From positions 930,001-994,000 of the forward strand of contig SAXG01000008.1 of assembly GCA_012932865.1 (NCBI GenBank): DNA of 64,000 bases, given 5' to 3'. Origin of the DNA: Amylostereum areolatum (lineage: Eukaryota; Basidiomycota; Agaricomycetes; Russulales; Stereaceae). The translations under genes were made by a program, and so were the position numbers. The notes beneath the pieces were generated by a model. That model made no database searches. It was not told the origin of the DNA and saw only the letters and a list, made by a program, of their open reading frames with translations. This document shows positions 23,532-36,212 of the stretch, piece after piece (positions within the stretch are counted from its first letter, which is position 1; each line of letters starts with the position of its first letter).

Positions 23532-24114
23532 ATGCGCCTCGCGCCCGCGCTCCTCCCCCTCCTCCTCTGCGCGCTCCCGCTCCCGCTCGTGCGCGCGCTC
23601 CCCGCGCTCGCCCTCAGAAGGTCCCGTCCACCTTCTTTCTCCCCCTCCCTCCCTCCCTTCCTCCTCCCTAACCCCGACACATCGCACCCCCAGCCTTCCG
23701 CCCCTCCGCCCCCGCCCCCTCGTCCTCTCCCTCTCCCTCTCCCTCTCCCTCTCCCTCTCCCTGCCCTCGACCCCACCGCTCCCAAATCCATCCGCACTGC
23801 CCCCCGCCTACCTCGCCCAACTCGCGCTCCTCTCCGCCCTGCCCGCCCCGCTCCTCCCCTTCCCGCTCCCCCCGCCCGACGCGCTCCCGCCGCCCCTCGA
23901 CCTGCGCGTGCGCGCGCGGGAACGGTGGTGGGCGGCGCTGGCGGGGAGGGGCGCGGGCGCGGGGGTCGGGGGGCGCTCTGGCAGAAGCGCATACGCCGGG
24001 GCGGGCGCGGGGGCACACGAAGGGAAGGGCCGAAGGTTCGGATACGACGGGAGGATGGACTACGCGCGGACGCGCCCGCCGAGGCGCGCGTGGGCGGCGC
24101 GGGATCGCAACTGA
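23532..24114 (+). CDS. Candidate small secreted Pro/Leu/Arg-rich protein
   Basis: Two exons, 23532-23620 and 23694-24114, join in frame to 169 aa. Exon 1 begins with a textbook signal peptide (MRLAPALLPLLLCALPLPLV). The intron has a CTAAC branch site and a CCCCCAG acceptor but a weak donor (GTCCCG). Exon 2 crosses an imperfect CTCTCC repeat, then reads LPPAYLAQLALLSALPAP, a basic segment and a Gly/Ala-rich tail ending WAARDRN. An upstream TATAAA supports transcription. No domain recognised. Low complexity makes false prediction a real risk. Confidence 0.35.
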
Positions 24115-25841
24115 CTATCGAGCACGTACTCATATATGTGCGGCCTCGGAGGGCGGACGCACGGGCGAAAGCAGAAAAAAAACGACCGACCGACTCCTAT
24201 GCGGGTCTCTAGATCCTAAGTGCTCCCCAGTGCTCAGTACCAGTCTCGTAGACCGGGTTGCCCGCACGGCACGCGACTGTCGGGGGGGAGGCCGCGCACA
24301 TATCAGCCGGCGCATGTTGCAGGTATGTGTACGCGTATGCGCGTATACTTACGTATACATACGACTCTGAGAGCCGAAGGGGGGGGGGGGAGGTCCGAGG
24401 CCGTCGGCCGGACGAGAGCGCACGCCGTCGCCGATTTTCCAAGCAACAAGTTCAAACGTCCGTCCGTGGTGGACCGTGGTCATGATCAGTACGCCAGTGA
24501 CTCTGAGACTCTGAGAGGATCGCGCCAGCTTCGAAGCGGCGATACCCCCCACGCCCCTGCGTGCGCTTTTCAATTATTTTAATCGTCCCGCCCACCGGTA
24601 CCTACATACCCTCGCCCGTGGCTTCCAATCCCCTCCCTCACCCCCCCCACCCCCCCTCCCTAGTCTCCTTATACTTAGCAGACCTTCTTAGAAACCCCCT
24701 CCCCCGCCCCCTCCCATACGATCAAACTCCCACGCAAACCTTACTTACCCCCTGGACCTCCCTGAGTCCCTCCCGAATCCCCCATCCGCGGATTCCACCT
24801 TCCACCTTCCATTCCCATCTCCGCTTTGCTCCAGCTTGCACACACCAGGAGCACCACTGTATGCAGGCACGTACTTACATTGTATGTACCTAGGTGGGTT
24901 TCACCGTACCGATCCGTAGCACTGAGCAAGTACTTACCGACTGGCTTGCCGCCCCCTTCGAGTAGACCCCCCCCAGCGCTGAATTCTAGCATCTCCCCCC
25001 GCCGCCGCCGCCTTCGCACGCCCCCAGGGCCCAAACCGCGCCCACGGCCCACCCCCCGCTTCGCTAGTAGTAGCTTCCCCCGCAAGACCTCGATCGATCG
25101 AGACTCGGGCGCGGCCTGGGGATATACCTGTCACAGGGACGGGCGAGAGGAGGCGAGAGGTGGATGCCGTCGGGGGGTGCTCGTGGTGTTGATTGGGACG
25201 GGTATAGCGGATAGCGAGACCGTCGGATGTAAGTACCAGGACGTCAGAACAGAGCGAGGATATTGTGGTATGTATGTATGTATGTATGTACATGTATACA
25301 GCGCCGAAACCGACCGCCTCCCCCCCTCCTCCTCCGGCCGGATCGTTTCGTATTAAACCTTCGGTTCGCTTTGCTTTGCTTCGCGTCAACTGCTGTGACA
25401 AATTCGAGCTGCTTTCCTTTCGACAGCGTGGATGCGCGGGGCGAGGAGAGGTAGGGGGAACATGGATGCGAGATGCGAGATGCGAGAGATGGAAAATGAG
25501 ATGGGGTGTGTGGGGTGTGAGGAGGGGGAATCGAATATGAAAGACTGAGATGGATCATGACATGAGATGGGGAGGGCGATAGAAAAATGCGAGGGAGGGG
25601 CGTGCGATGTATGCTATGTAGAGAGGGGGGAACCGAGACACGAGAGCGGAGTGGGCTTTTGGGTGCGAAGTGCGGCGGTTGCGAGAGTGGAGGTGGACGA
25701 AGGACAAAGAGCAAAGGGGGGGGGGACGAATGACGCGCACGAAACGTTGGCGCGCGCTCGCGGACGACGGTCAGCGCGAGGGCATTTGGGGGGGAGGGGA
25801 GGGGGGACATGGGGGGGCGCACGACGCAACGCAGGCCCCGC
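24115..25841. other. Low-complexity spacer, probably 3' flank of the Ecl1-like gene
   Basis: Alternating purine/pyrimidine runs near 24320-24360, G12 at 24379-24390 and the (GTAT)n array near 25266. No gene supported. Confidence 0.4.
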
Positions 25842-27031
25842 TCACCCGACCCGCTCCTCCCTGCGCGGTTCGCGCTCGCGCTCGCGCAAGCCCGTCCGCC
25901 CGACCCCGAACCCGCACTCGCGCGTCCCGATCCAGTCCCCCGCGTTCGTCCGCCGCCGCCCCCTCTCCCGCCCCCGCTCGTCCTCCCCCCACGCGTATCG
26001 CCCTCCGACCCCTCCGACCAACCCCCCGCCCGACGGACTCCTGTCCCTGCCCCGCTCCCGCTCCCGCTCCCTCGAGCGCGAGGCCTCGACGCGCCTGCGT
26101 TCCCGCGAACGGGGCTCGCGCCTCCGTCCCCTCTCGAACGCGCCTTCGTGCGCGTCCGAGCCGTGTCCGTGTCCGCATCCGTATCCGAAGCTGGAGCCGA
26201 AGCCGAAGCCGTGGTCGTGATCGTGATCGTGATCGTAGCCGTAGAGGGGTGCGCTGCTGGGGGAGGCGCCGGCGAGGGCGTGGGTGCCGTCGATCTTGGG
26301 GTCGGCGAGTTTGGGGGTGCTGGGGGTGGGGCGGGCGGCGGTGGGCGAGAGAGAGGGATGGGTGGGGCGGAGGGAGGGCGAGGCGAGGAGGGAGAAGTAG
26401 GCGGGGAGGGAGGCGCGGTTGCGTTTGCGCTGGGTGAGGGTGTCGTGGGCGGGGCCGGGCCGGGGGCGGGAGGAGGAGGCGGGGGAGGAGGGGACGGAGG
26501 AGCGGTCGCTGCTGGCGGAGGTGGAGGGGACGGGGGGGTGGGCGGCGGCGGAGGCGTGGCGAGGGAGGGCGGCGAGGAGGGGGATGGTGGAGCGGGTGTT
26601 GGTGGTGGAGGGGCGGCGGGCGTAGTGGAGGATCTGGGGGCGGGAGGGGGAAGGGTGGAGGGCAGCGTCCGCGGCGCCGTCTTCGTCGCTGTCGTACCAC
26701 ATGTAGACGACGGGCTGTGTCCTGTGGGGGTAAGCGCCGGACTTGTCGAGGGAGAGGGGCGGGATGGAGGAGGCGGAGGCGGAGGCGGAGACGGCGGGGG
26801 GGAGGAAGGGAGAGGTGAAGGCGGAGGACGGGGGGGAGGAGGGATCGGGGGAGGGCGGGTACGAGGCGTCGAGGGAGGAGCAGAGGGAGGAGCAGTAGAT
26901 CCGTCTGTGTTTGGGTATTAGAGTTTGCCACGCGGGAAGCGGTCAGCAGGCGAGGGGAGGGCGGACTGGGGCACGTACCCGTCGGTAAGCCCGGGGTTGC
27001 CACACTGCAGGCAGCACTCTTCCTCGAACAT
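25842..27031 (-). CDS. Ecl1-like (life-span regulatory factor type) zinc-finger protein
   Basis: Exons 27031-26979 and 26904-25842 join to 371 aa. The start MFEEECCLQCGNPGLTDG continues across the intron (donor GTACGT) into RIYCSSLCSSLDASYP. This gives a CxxC ... CxxxC zinc knuckle like that of fungal Ecl1-family proteins, which extend chronological life span and respond to nutrient and metal stress in fission yeast. The rest is disordered: Ser/Pro blocks, VVYMWYDSDED, LTQRKRNRASLPAYFSLL (a pattern often seen in basidiomycete relatives), a His/Asp run (YDHDHDHDHGFGFG) and long Arg/Glu runs. The stop follows a possible donor (GTGAGC at the last codons), so a further exon cannot be excluded. 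Family call rests on the Cys pattern and layout. Confidence 0.6.
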
Positions 27032-30000
27032 CGCGGGTGGAGTCGTCGACGCGGGCGCGGGCGCTGGAAAGGGAGGGAGGTGCTCTGGGGGTTGGGTGGG
27101 AGGGAAGAAGGGTGGGAGAAGAGAGCAGGGGACGGTTATATATATGCGAAAATCGAGCCAAGGACGGCGACATGACTGCACTGCCCACAAAACCCGCCCG
27201 GTCACTCACCCGGTTGACTCACTTCTTCCCGTCACGTTCGTCAACAACAACAACCCCTTTCCCGTCCAACAATAAAAAATAAAAGGGATGTCGTAAAACA
27301 AAACATCGCACGACAACACCCGCGACGACACCCACGTCGGGCTCACACCCAGCGACTTTCTTCAATACTGTAAGCAAAGCAAAGCAAAAAAATAAGGACA
27401 CGCGACGGGCGGTCGGGACTCGGGCCATGCATGGCAAAATGGCATGGCGCGCACAAACGCGCTTTCTTCGCGTCATCGCTTCACGATGGCGACGTCAGCT
27501 CATCCCCGCGCCCGCTCGCGCCTTTTTGGTCTCCGCGGGCTCGCGACCGCCACCCGTTGTGTACACTACGTGCTACTTTATTTTACTGGCTCCCCACCAA
27601 GAATATTCCAAGTAACACCCTCCCGGTCGCGTCGTCCTACTTACCCAGGCTGCTACTAGCGCTGCCGCACCCACCATTGGCATAACACGCGCACGCACGC
27701 ACGCACGCACGCAGACGCACGCGCGCGCGCGTCGCGTCCATCCCAGTTGATCGGCTTCCATCTCGCCATCATCGCCCAACCTCGCGTCTTCCCACCCCGT
27801 CGCGCTCTTCTAAAATGGACGCACAGCCACGCGCGGCATGCATTCTTGCGCGGCTCGCAGAGGAAGACGGGGAGCTCGGGGGGAAGGCCCCGCGACGGAC
27901 GTCGTCCGCATCTCCATCCGCGGCGCCACAAGGAGGATGATGGGGACTGGGATCCGGGCTCTTGCGTCTTTTTGGGGGGTTACGATGCACACGGCCGGGT
28001 TCCAGAACCCAGATCGCGAGGAGAGCTCAGGAGGATCGGTCGAGGCCTGCGCGGGGACGGCCGCACCCCCCCCCCCCCCCCCCTTTCCTCGTCCACTTTA
28101 TTTCAACTAAACTTTACAGTTTACATGTACACGCGCGTCGAAACAAAAGGCGGCGGGCGCGTGACGGGGAGAGGGGACGGGCGAAGAAGAGCGTATGCAG
28201 CTGCGTACGTACGTACGTACGTGCGTGAGTCGTCCGGTCGGGAAAGGGGAATGGCAACAGTATGGCAACCGCCGCCGCGGTCACCGCACCGTCCTCAGGC
28301 CTCAGGCCTCAGGCCTCAGGCTCGCGATCGTCCCCATCGTCCGGACGTTCCCTCCTCGGGGGGACTCGTTGACGGCACGCAGACTTCCAAGTTCGAACGC
28401 GCACCCCCGCCGCCGCCGCCCCCTCGGTCCATCGCAAATGGCGAGCAAAGGACGTACGGCGTCGCGCCGCGGCGCATGGGCCACGGGCCCTCACCGCACG
28501 GAGGATCGACGTAGTACTTACATATGTGCTTACAGGACTCAGTCAGCCGGTACTGCCCAGGTTACCGATCTCGGTAAGTGGTCAGTAAGTACGGGGGCAC
28601 GTTCCAGCCACGCTCCCCGGCGCGCACGTTCCGTTCTCCCCCTCCGCGCCCATTCCAGTCGAATAAAATAAAACAAAGTTCACGGCAAGCAACGCAACGC
28701 ACCTGCTCGACTCACCGCGACGCAACGCACCCCCGCCCCCTTGACAATGGGCCCGATCCGCAGGTGCGACCAAGGCGCGACGCTCTCGATCTCGAGGATC
28801 CCCGAAACACATACATACATCCCCGCTGTATGTGCCTACATCCCACGCTGGCGGCGGAAGGAAGGAGCGGCGCATTGTTCGCCGCAATCCGACACTTTTA
28901 CTGGCATGTCGCTCCATTCTCCCCCTCCTCCCTCCAGCCTCCCTCACGCCTTCCCTTCCATCCCGCAGATACATAATCCACCGCGCGCCCTTTGTGCTCC
29001 ATATGTATCCCGCCTCTTCCGGCCCTCCCCCGTCGATCGGCGATCCTACGCATACCGCAGCGGTCGGACAAAAGGGCCCCTCCTTGCAGTTGCAAGATCC
29101 CAGCGTCGTTCGATCGTTCGATGCCTCGAGTCCCGCCCCCGCCGCCCGCGGCCTCCTTCGTTCCAGCGGCCAGCCACTGAGCCAGCCCTCCTCCGCTCGA
29201 TCCTCGATCCTCCCCCACGACGCCCGCGACGACGACCGATCCGGATTTTCGACGACGACCCTCGCAGTCATCCCCCCTTATTACCCAAACTTACTCCTCT
29301 CCCCACCCCCGGATCACCCACCCGCGCCCTCCCCTCGGCGTTTGCCAAAGGCCCAAACTCGCAACGTTCAACTCTGAACTCTATCTCCGAATCTATCCCC
29401 CTCGTCTCGTGCCCCCCCCCCCAACGAGATCGGCCTACTTCGCTACTTTGTATGTATGTACGTACTTTGCAACGAATGACCAGCGGTTCCCGGCGACGGA
29501 CTGTCCGGAACTGGACTGCAGCGAGCGTGGTGCCCACCTGCCACGTTCCGCGCGGCTCGCGCGGCCTCCACACAATGCGAGCGCGCGTTTCGAGTCGCGA
29601 CCGACACACTCCCCGAGCGTCTCGGGTTCGCGCCGACCTCTCCGACGGGAGGAGCCCAAGGCCACAAATGGTCTGGTCAATTCCCCCCTCCCTTCCCTTC
29701 CCTTCCCTTCTCCCCTAGCTCTCATCCTCGTACGTACGTACACGCATCCTACTTACTAAGTTATTCTGGCATAGCCACGAACGACGATGACCCCCACCTG
29801 CATGACGCTCCTCCCGACGAGCCGTTTCACCGTAACGCGCCCGGCGGCGTCTGGTCGATGAGATCGCGACGGCCGACGTGCCCTCTCCGACCCGTTTCGC
29901 GAAGCGATGCTGGCAACGCTGGGAAGGAAGGGCGACAAGCGAGTGTGTCCAGTCGTCGTCCATCGGACCCGTCTCCGTCTCTTCAAGTTCCCTCCTCTCC

Positions 30001-33000
30001 TCTCCTTTTATTTTATTTTGTTTATTTTCCTTGTTGACTTATAGTCCGCCTCTCCTCTCCTCTCCTCTCCTCTCCGCCAGAGCAGTCCATGCCCATCCGA
30101 CAGCACACCGGCGGCGTCGCGCGTGCGATGGCTCAGCGCTTGCCGGCGAAACCAGTGCCCCGCAGGACCAAGCAAGCGGGCTACCGTATGCGTGCGTGCG
30201 CGCGCCGGCGCGGTCCTTGGTCCTGGTCGTGCGGAACGCAGCCCGCGATCGCGGGGTCGAGGCGCGTTTGGGGGGGGGTTGGGTTGGGTTGGGTTGGGAG
30301 CGTGTAAGTCGGCGAGCTGGCGGGCGCGCTCTAGGATGGGGCGAGAATGGGGGGGTGTCGACGCGGCCTCGAACGACGGTGGGTCGGTGGGTCGTTTGGA
30401 CGTGGCGAGCGTCGACGGCGCGAAGGATTCGATATACTTATATGATGTAGCGGCGTGCGGGGCGGGGGGCTGCAGGGGTCCCAGGGGGCGGGGTACTCAG
30501 GCTGAGCGCTGAGCACGCGAGCCGACGCAACGATGCGCTGTGCGTAATGATACTGTGGTGCACAAGTATAGGCAAGTATGCAGCGTAAGAGCGTGCTCGG
30601 TGGCCCGCGCGCGCCGTCGCGCAAGGACGCGGCCGCGATGACGGCACGCGGCGCTCCAGTTCGCGGGATCGGCCGGCGATGCCATGTTCGAACCTCGGCC
30701 GTCCAAATTCAAACCTCGAACCGGTTTCGGGGGTGGCCTCCGATCGGACGACGGCGTGGGGGGAGGGTTGTTTTCGAGGGGGGGGGGGGGGGGGGTTGAA
30801 CGTGGGCGGCGGGCCATGCGCATGCGCGTGCGTGCGAAGGTGCATGGGAGCGGGGAGAGGGTCTACGTTGGAGCCTGGGCTGGGATACAGCTTCCTCCTT
30901 TGGCTTGCGGGTACATGTATACATGCCGATTTTGGGGCATGGGACTCGGGGAGGGGGGGGGAGCGGTTCAGTCGTGCAGAGCATCGGAATATGTGCCGAA
31001 GCTGGGGGTGAACGATCGTGCCAGGACGGGGCGAAGAAGGACGTCGTCCGATGCGACGCGCGACGTCCGCAGGGCGGGCGAGGTGCTTTGGCTTGCGTAT
31101 CGCCGTTTTGAATGGAGCGGAGGTACTTATGGATACAGTGTGAGTGTGTGGCGCCGCGAGCGGCGGCCGTGAGAAGGTCATCGGCGGGGAGCCAGTGCGC
31201 GCGACTGTGTCTTCAATCGCACCCTGCGAGATCGACGTGAGCCTTGAAGCTTGAGAGCTCTTGAGACCGGTCGATTCCGCGCGTGGGCGGTGGGCCACAT
31301 ATGCACAGAGTACTTATACTCCACACAGGATCGGCCAAGACAGGGGAGAGGGCAGCGAGTGTCCGAGGACCTCTTTTTTCAGGGATTTCTTTTTTGGTTG
31401 GGTATTTCGTGCGTCGTGCCGTCACGTTCGCACCGGCGCATGCTATGCTGGGGAAACGTCGGATCGGGACGGGGGGGGGGGGGTGACGGGCCTGGCGGAT
31501 GTGGGTATTCATGTCGCGAAGTTCGATGCGGGCGTGTGTTCTTCGGCGCGGGTTCGAGACGCGGCGGGGAAGGTTGAAGGGTCGGGGACTTCAGTGGAGT
31601 ACGATGGGGGCTGGGCGTGAGATGAGCCGGGACGCGAAGGGGCGGAGGGTAGGGAAGATGGGCGTTGCGTCTTGCAGTGCATGTAAGTACTGGCGCAGAA
31701 TCGGCGTCGGTCTTTGTTCGGCGGGATTGAAGGCGAGTGCGAGTCCCAGAACATCTGAACCCACGCATCCTATTAGATACACGAAACCGGTAAGTGGGAA
31801 GCTCGCGGAGGGGGGGGGGGGGGACTCAGGCTACGGTGTTTGTCCCATTCTTCCTTTCTATCGGCCGCGCGTGGTCCCTTAGCGGTGGCCATCGTCCACA
31901 AGGCGGGAAACGCGTTCTCTGGCGTGTCCACGCCGCGTTCTCGCGGAAAGGCTTGCGAATCAAAGAGCTCCCCTTCGCGTGGACGCGGGAGGAGGGCCCG
32001 ATTCCTGACCTTGGCGTACAGCGGCTTGGACGGCACCCATGGCATCCGCTCGAGGCGGGCGGCGCGTCGTCTTTCTTGACGGGGGTCCCAGATTCGAATG
32101 GCCACACCGCTTTTCCTTGAGGAGGGAGGCGCACAATGCTCGAGGGCCAGCGCGGGTTATACGCAGGAGGAGCGGCTGTAGAGAGGGTACGGCCGCAGAC
32201 GACCGCCGACGGCGACGCCGCGTCGGAGCAAGCGGTGGGACGTTCCGGGAATGGGGGAGAGGGGGGTCGGCGCTCGCTCGGAAGGTCACGTATATACGAA
32301 GGAGGAGTGAGTCGGATGCGCGGAGGATCGTTCGTCGCTGCCCGTCGTTGCCGTGGTTCAGGCCGTTCAGGCTCCAGTCCGCGGGCTGGCGCGGCGGTCC
32401 CGAAGGCGCAGCTTGCGCAACGGCACGTAGGACCGTTCCGTCGCGTTCGTAAAGTGCCCGTTTAAATGTGCAGCCTTGGGGACATCGCCGCGGTCGGCAG
32501 GGGGGCGACGAACGCGTCGTACTAGGACGTGGATTCGTTTGAAGGGGAGATTGGGTAGTCGGCTAGGTAGGGTCGAGAGTGTGGACGTGGGCTCTTCGGA
32601 GGAGGTATTTCTGATGTGGAGAGCGACGGTTGGCGTCGGGGTTTGCGACGGTGGTTTGGATGGAGACGAACGCACCAGTCCACGGTGGTCCTGATGCATG
32701 CAGTAGGTCCCATCCCTTCAACCTTGTGGAAACTGACACCGGCACGTACGATCGTGAGGATGCCAAGCGTCGCGAACGCCCTTGTCAGCATTGCTCAGGC
32801 CCGAGAGACTACTCAGGCCAGCATGTACGACGGACGATGCAATGAAACAAGCATTCAGCCTGGATACTCCAAACCGTTCGTCACTGGCGTGCAAGACCTA
32901 CGTACCCCGAACACGGTGCGGAATTCAACTCACGGTGCGATCAAGGATAGGAGTGGATACACGAGTTCGGATTGAACGCTGAGCATGGGCTGGTCTTCTT

Positions 33001-33152
33001 GAGAGTGAGAAGTGGTTGAGAAGTGGTTCAACCAACGGCGCCGGCGCGGCCTGGCAGTGGCGGACAAGGCTCTCGGTTCCTTATATGGAAGCCTCCCCGG
33101 AGAGACCCCGCCGCGGGCGGCGTAATCCTCCTTGTTCACCCCCTCCACGACG
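27032..33152. other. 6-kb stretch with no defensible gene
   Basis: Most of it (to about 32500) belongs to the simple-repeat block; the last 600 bases return to normal composition. A 42-codon plus-strand frame at about 27815 (MDAQPRAACILARL) is too short and isolated to call. Nothing else recognised. Confidence 0.45.
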
Positions 33153-36100
33153 ATGGACGCCATTCGGATATCCAAGGTTCGCCAGCTTTCCGGATATACC
33201 ATCGCTCGCGCTCACAAAAGCCTAGGTTCCGAATATATCCCTCAGTAGATCGGGAAAAACCTTGAGGGGCACCTTGCATCTCACCGCCCACCATCTTATA
33301 TTCTCCTACGACGATGGCGACCAGCCGGAGATGTGGGTGAGTACAGTCTGAGGACTGCGCGCATGATTCTGACGAAGATCAGGTTCCATACCCGCTGATC
33401 AACCTCGTCACACGTCTCCCGCAAACTTTGCGCGGACAGTGTCCCATCAGCTTCCGATGCCGCACTTTTGAATCCTTCTCACTACACTTCGATGGAGATG
33501 GGGAGGCGTTGGATGTGTTCGAAAGCGTAAAGGAGCTGACCGTGGCAAGTGAGTGCTCTTCATCTCTTCGTGCTTCGCATATCCCTTCGGTGGCGCACTT
33601 CAGTGGCATGTTGCTCTTGCGCCGGAATGCTCGTGAATTCTCCGAGCCTTTCTTCTGGATGTGGGATCTCGTTTTCAGAAATGCCAATCGATCTTTTCAG
33701 CGTCTGTGTCTCAGCTCTACGCCTTCTTCTACGTTCCCAACCCACCTCTGACCGTCCATAACGGATGGACACTGTACTCACCGCGCGAAGAGTTCGGGCG
33801 CATGGGCGTCGGCACCCGTTCTAAAGCATGGCGCTTCACCGATATCAACAAAGACTATTCGGTACGCCACCCTCTTCGTATGCGACCAAAGGTATTCATT
33901 TGTAACGCGCAGTGAGCAGTTCTGTCCCACCTATCCTTCGCGACTGGTCGTTCCCACCCGCATCAGCGACGCAACGCTACAATATGCCGTCAAATATCGA
34001 AGCAAGGGACGAATCCCGGCACTGACTTATTTACACTGGGCAAACTACGTGCGTTGCGTGACTTTGTTGTCCTTGTCCACACTGACGCTTTGTATAGGGA
34101 AGCATCACACGTTCGAGCCAGCCCATGGTCGGACTCACGAACGCACGCTCTATACAGGATGAAAAGCTCATCGAGGCCGTTTTCCAATCCCATACCACTC
34201 CGGAATCGCGAGCCGCCGCTTCAACACCTGTTTACGGCGCAACAACGACCAACCTCATCATCGACGCTCGTCCCACGACCAATGCCGTGGCCAACACTGC
34301 CAAAGGCGCGGGCACCGAGAACATGGATCACTACAAGGACTGCAGAAAAGCGTACCTAGGGATCGACAACATCCACACTATGAGGGATTCCCTGGGCAAG
34401 GTCGTCGAAGCACTGCGCGAGACGGAAGCACTTGCAGCCAGCGTTGGTGGTGACATACCTGGCGACTCCACAGCGCTCCCCATAGACCGCCAGGCCCTCC
34501 GACGTTCAGGCTGGCTTCGCCACATAGGGGCGATCCTGGAGGGAACCATCATCATCATCCGCAACGTACACATCAACTCCTCCCACGTCCTTATCCATTG
34601 CTCGGACGGCTGGGACCGCACCTCCCAACTCTCTTCCGTTGCTCAGCTCTGTCTCGACCCCTTCTATCGCACCATCCGCGGCTTCGAGATTCTCATCGAG
34701 AAGGATTGGGTCAGCTTCGGGCACAAGTTCATGGACCGATGCGGACATCTGTCCTCGGACAAGTTTTTCATCGCTCCCGTGGACCCCACGGGCTCAGGGG
34801 GTGGTGCGGAGGCCGCCCAAGCCTTCTTCGCCAGCGTGCAAAACCGTTTCGCGTCGAACAACCACATCAAGGAGACAAGCCCAGTCTTCCACCAGTTCCT
34901 CGAGACGGTGCGCAACATTCAGCGGCAGTTTCCCGAGCGCTTCGAATTCAACGAGCTCTTCCTTCGCGAGCTGCATTATCACCTCTACTCCTGCCAGTTC
35001 GGGACGTTCCTGTTCGACTCGGAGCTCGAACGCCGTGAGTGCACCCCTTCGGTGTTCGAGCGGACGACGTCGGTGTGGGATTACCTGAATTCCGAACCTC
35101 GAGCGGCGACGTTCGTCAACCCGGGGTATCAGCCTGAGCTCGACGACCCGGCGAACAGAGCGCCGAAGATGGACCAAGGCGTGCTGATGCCTAACCCGAA
35201 GAACGTGCGGTTTTGGAACGAGCTTTACGGGCGTGGGGACGAGGAGATGAATGGGAGGTTCGTCGCCGCCCAGGTTCAAGGCGTGGAGGTGACCGGACCT
35301 GTGGAAAACTCGGAGGACGATCCTGTTATTTCGACTCCGCAGCCTACACCACCGGTCGGTCCAGTCGAAAGTACTGCTTCACCTTCACCTTCACCTGCAC
35401 CCCCGGCGCAGGAAGCACCTGCCACACCTCTCGTTTCTCCACCTATCCTTCCTTCTCGGACAAACAGCCTTATGGAGCTCGCAATACCACCCCGGCGGGA
35501 GAGCCCCCTGCCGCGCACGCCGTCTCCTTCGACGCGGTTACCGCCATCGCCCAGCAGGTCGCGCACTACCCAAGCCGCCACATCCGACCTTTTCAACACG
35601 TCAGGCTTCGCGATGAAATCGGTGTGGGGCAGACTCTCGTCCAACGCCACCGCGGCATTCTCGGCCGTCCAGGGAGCGTACGACGGTGTCGCGAAGGACC
35701 TGCGGGGCATGAATCTGGCAGGACCAAGCTCTGACGCGACGGAGAAAGGAGGGGAACTTCGCCACCGGGACGAGCTGCCTGCGTGGGGCGAACCTGGCGC
35801 CGTCGGGTCCACGTTCGAGACGGGCCGCGTTACGCAGGCCGTGCGACCGAGCACGTTCTCAGCGGGCGCGACCGCCAATCCGTGGGCGACATCCAGCCGT
35901 GAGCGCCCTCTCGCGCCGTCAATTTTTGACGACAATCCTTGGGGCATGCCGGCGAGCCGCATCGACCCAGCGATGTCCGCGTCGTCGACGGGGCTTTGGG
36001 GAGGGTTGCCCGGCGATCCGACGGTTGCGCAACCTTCGCCTGTGAGGCCCCCGCCGTCACGGGGCGCATCGGGTGGGCTGGGTCCCCAGGCTCCGTTGGC

Positions 36101-36212
36101 GTCAGCTGTTGCGCCTGCTATTGATGGCACGCAGGTAGACCCTCCGCCGGAGCCGCCTTCGTCGGACGCGAAGAGGGATGGGTTGGATCCGTTGGGTGTC
36201 GGGCTCATGTAG
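33153..36212 (+). CDS. Myotubularin-family phosphoinositide 3-phosphatase (Ymr1-like)
   Basis: Exons 33153-33176, 33226-33336, 33383-33544, 33679-33861, 33917-34048 and 34098-36212 join to 908 aa. Residues 1-100 form the PH-GRAM part (ISLSRSGKTLRGTLHLTAHHLIF). The catalytic domain follows with TYPSRLVVPTRISD, RSKGRIPALTYLHWAN and the active site VLIHCSDGWDRTSQLSSV (Cys-X5-Arg complete). Next come GFEILIEKDWVSFGHKF, FHQFLETVRNIQRQFP and VWDYLNSEP. It would remove the 3-phosphate of PI3P and PI(3,5)P2 on endosomes and so act in membrane traffic and autophagy. The last 300 residues are disordered and Pro/Ser-rich. Intron 3 needs either a GC donor (GCAAGT at 33545) or a GT donor three bases upstream; both keep frame. 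Confidence 0.93.

Larger units (their letters stand above)
22270..32500. repeat. About 10-kb GC-rich block of simple repeats and homopolymer tracts
   Basis: The base composition changes sharply here. Seen directly: C14 at 22658-22671, G12 at 24379-24390, C18 at 28066-28083, G18 at 30778-30795, G13 at 31471-31483 and G14 at 31810-31823; (CTCTCC)n near 23720-23760; (CCCACGT)n near 23325-23350; (GTAT)n near 25266-25290; (ACGC)n followed by (CG)n near 27690-27732; (TACG)n near 28204-28221; (CTCAGGC)n near 28295-28320; (CTCTC)n near 30045-30075; (GGGTT)n near 30270-30297. Long open frames on both strands are a by-product of GC richness and low complexity. Only two genes inside can be argued for, at 23532-24114 and 25842-27031. 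Confidence 0.75.

Noticed and set aside
25771..27003. 410-codon minus-strand frame overlapping the Ecl1-like gene
   Set aside because: Extremely Arg/Pro/Leu-rich and in a different frame from the zinc-knuckle protein; low-complexity shadow.
28204..28221. Regular repeats as a CRISPR array
   Set aside because: Simple tandem 4-mers without spacers in a eukaryotic nuclear region.
30270..30297. GGGTT array as telomere or internal telomeric repeat
   Set aside because: The unit is GGGTT, not the TTAGGG repeat typical of filamentous fungi, and it is short; treated as a microsatellite.
30438..31298. 286-codon minus-strand frame as a gene
   Set aside because: Pro/Arg/His/Ser-rich, runs through a G18 tract, no domain, intron or start context.
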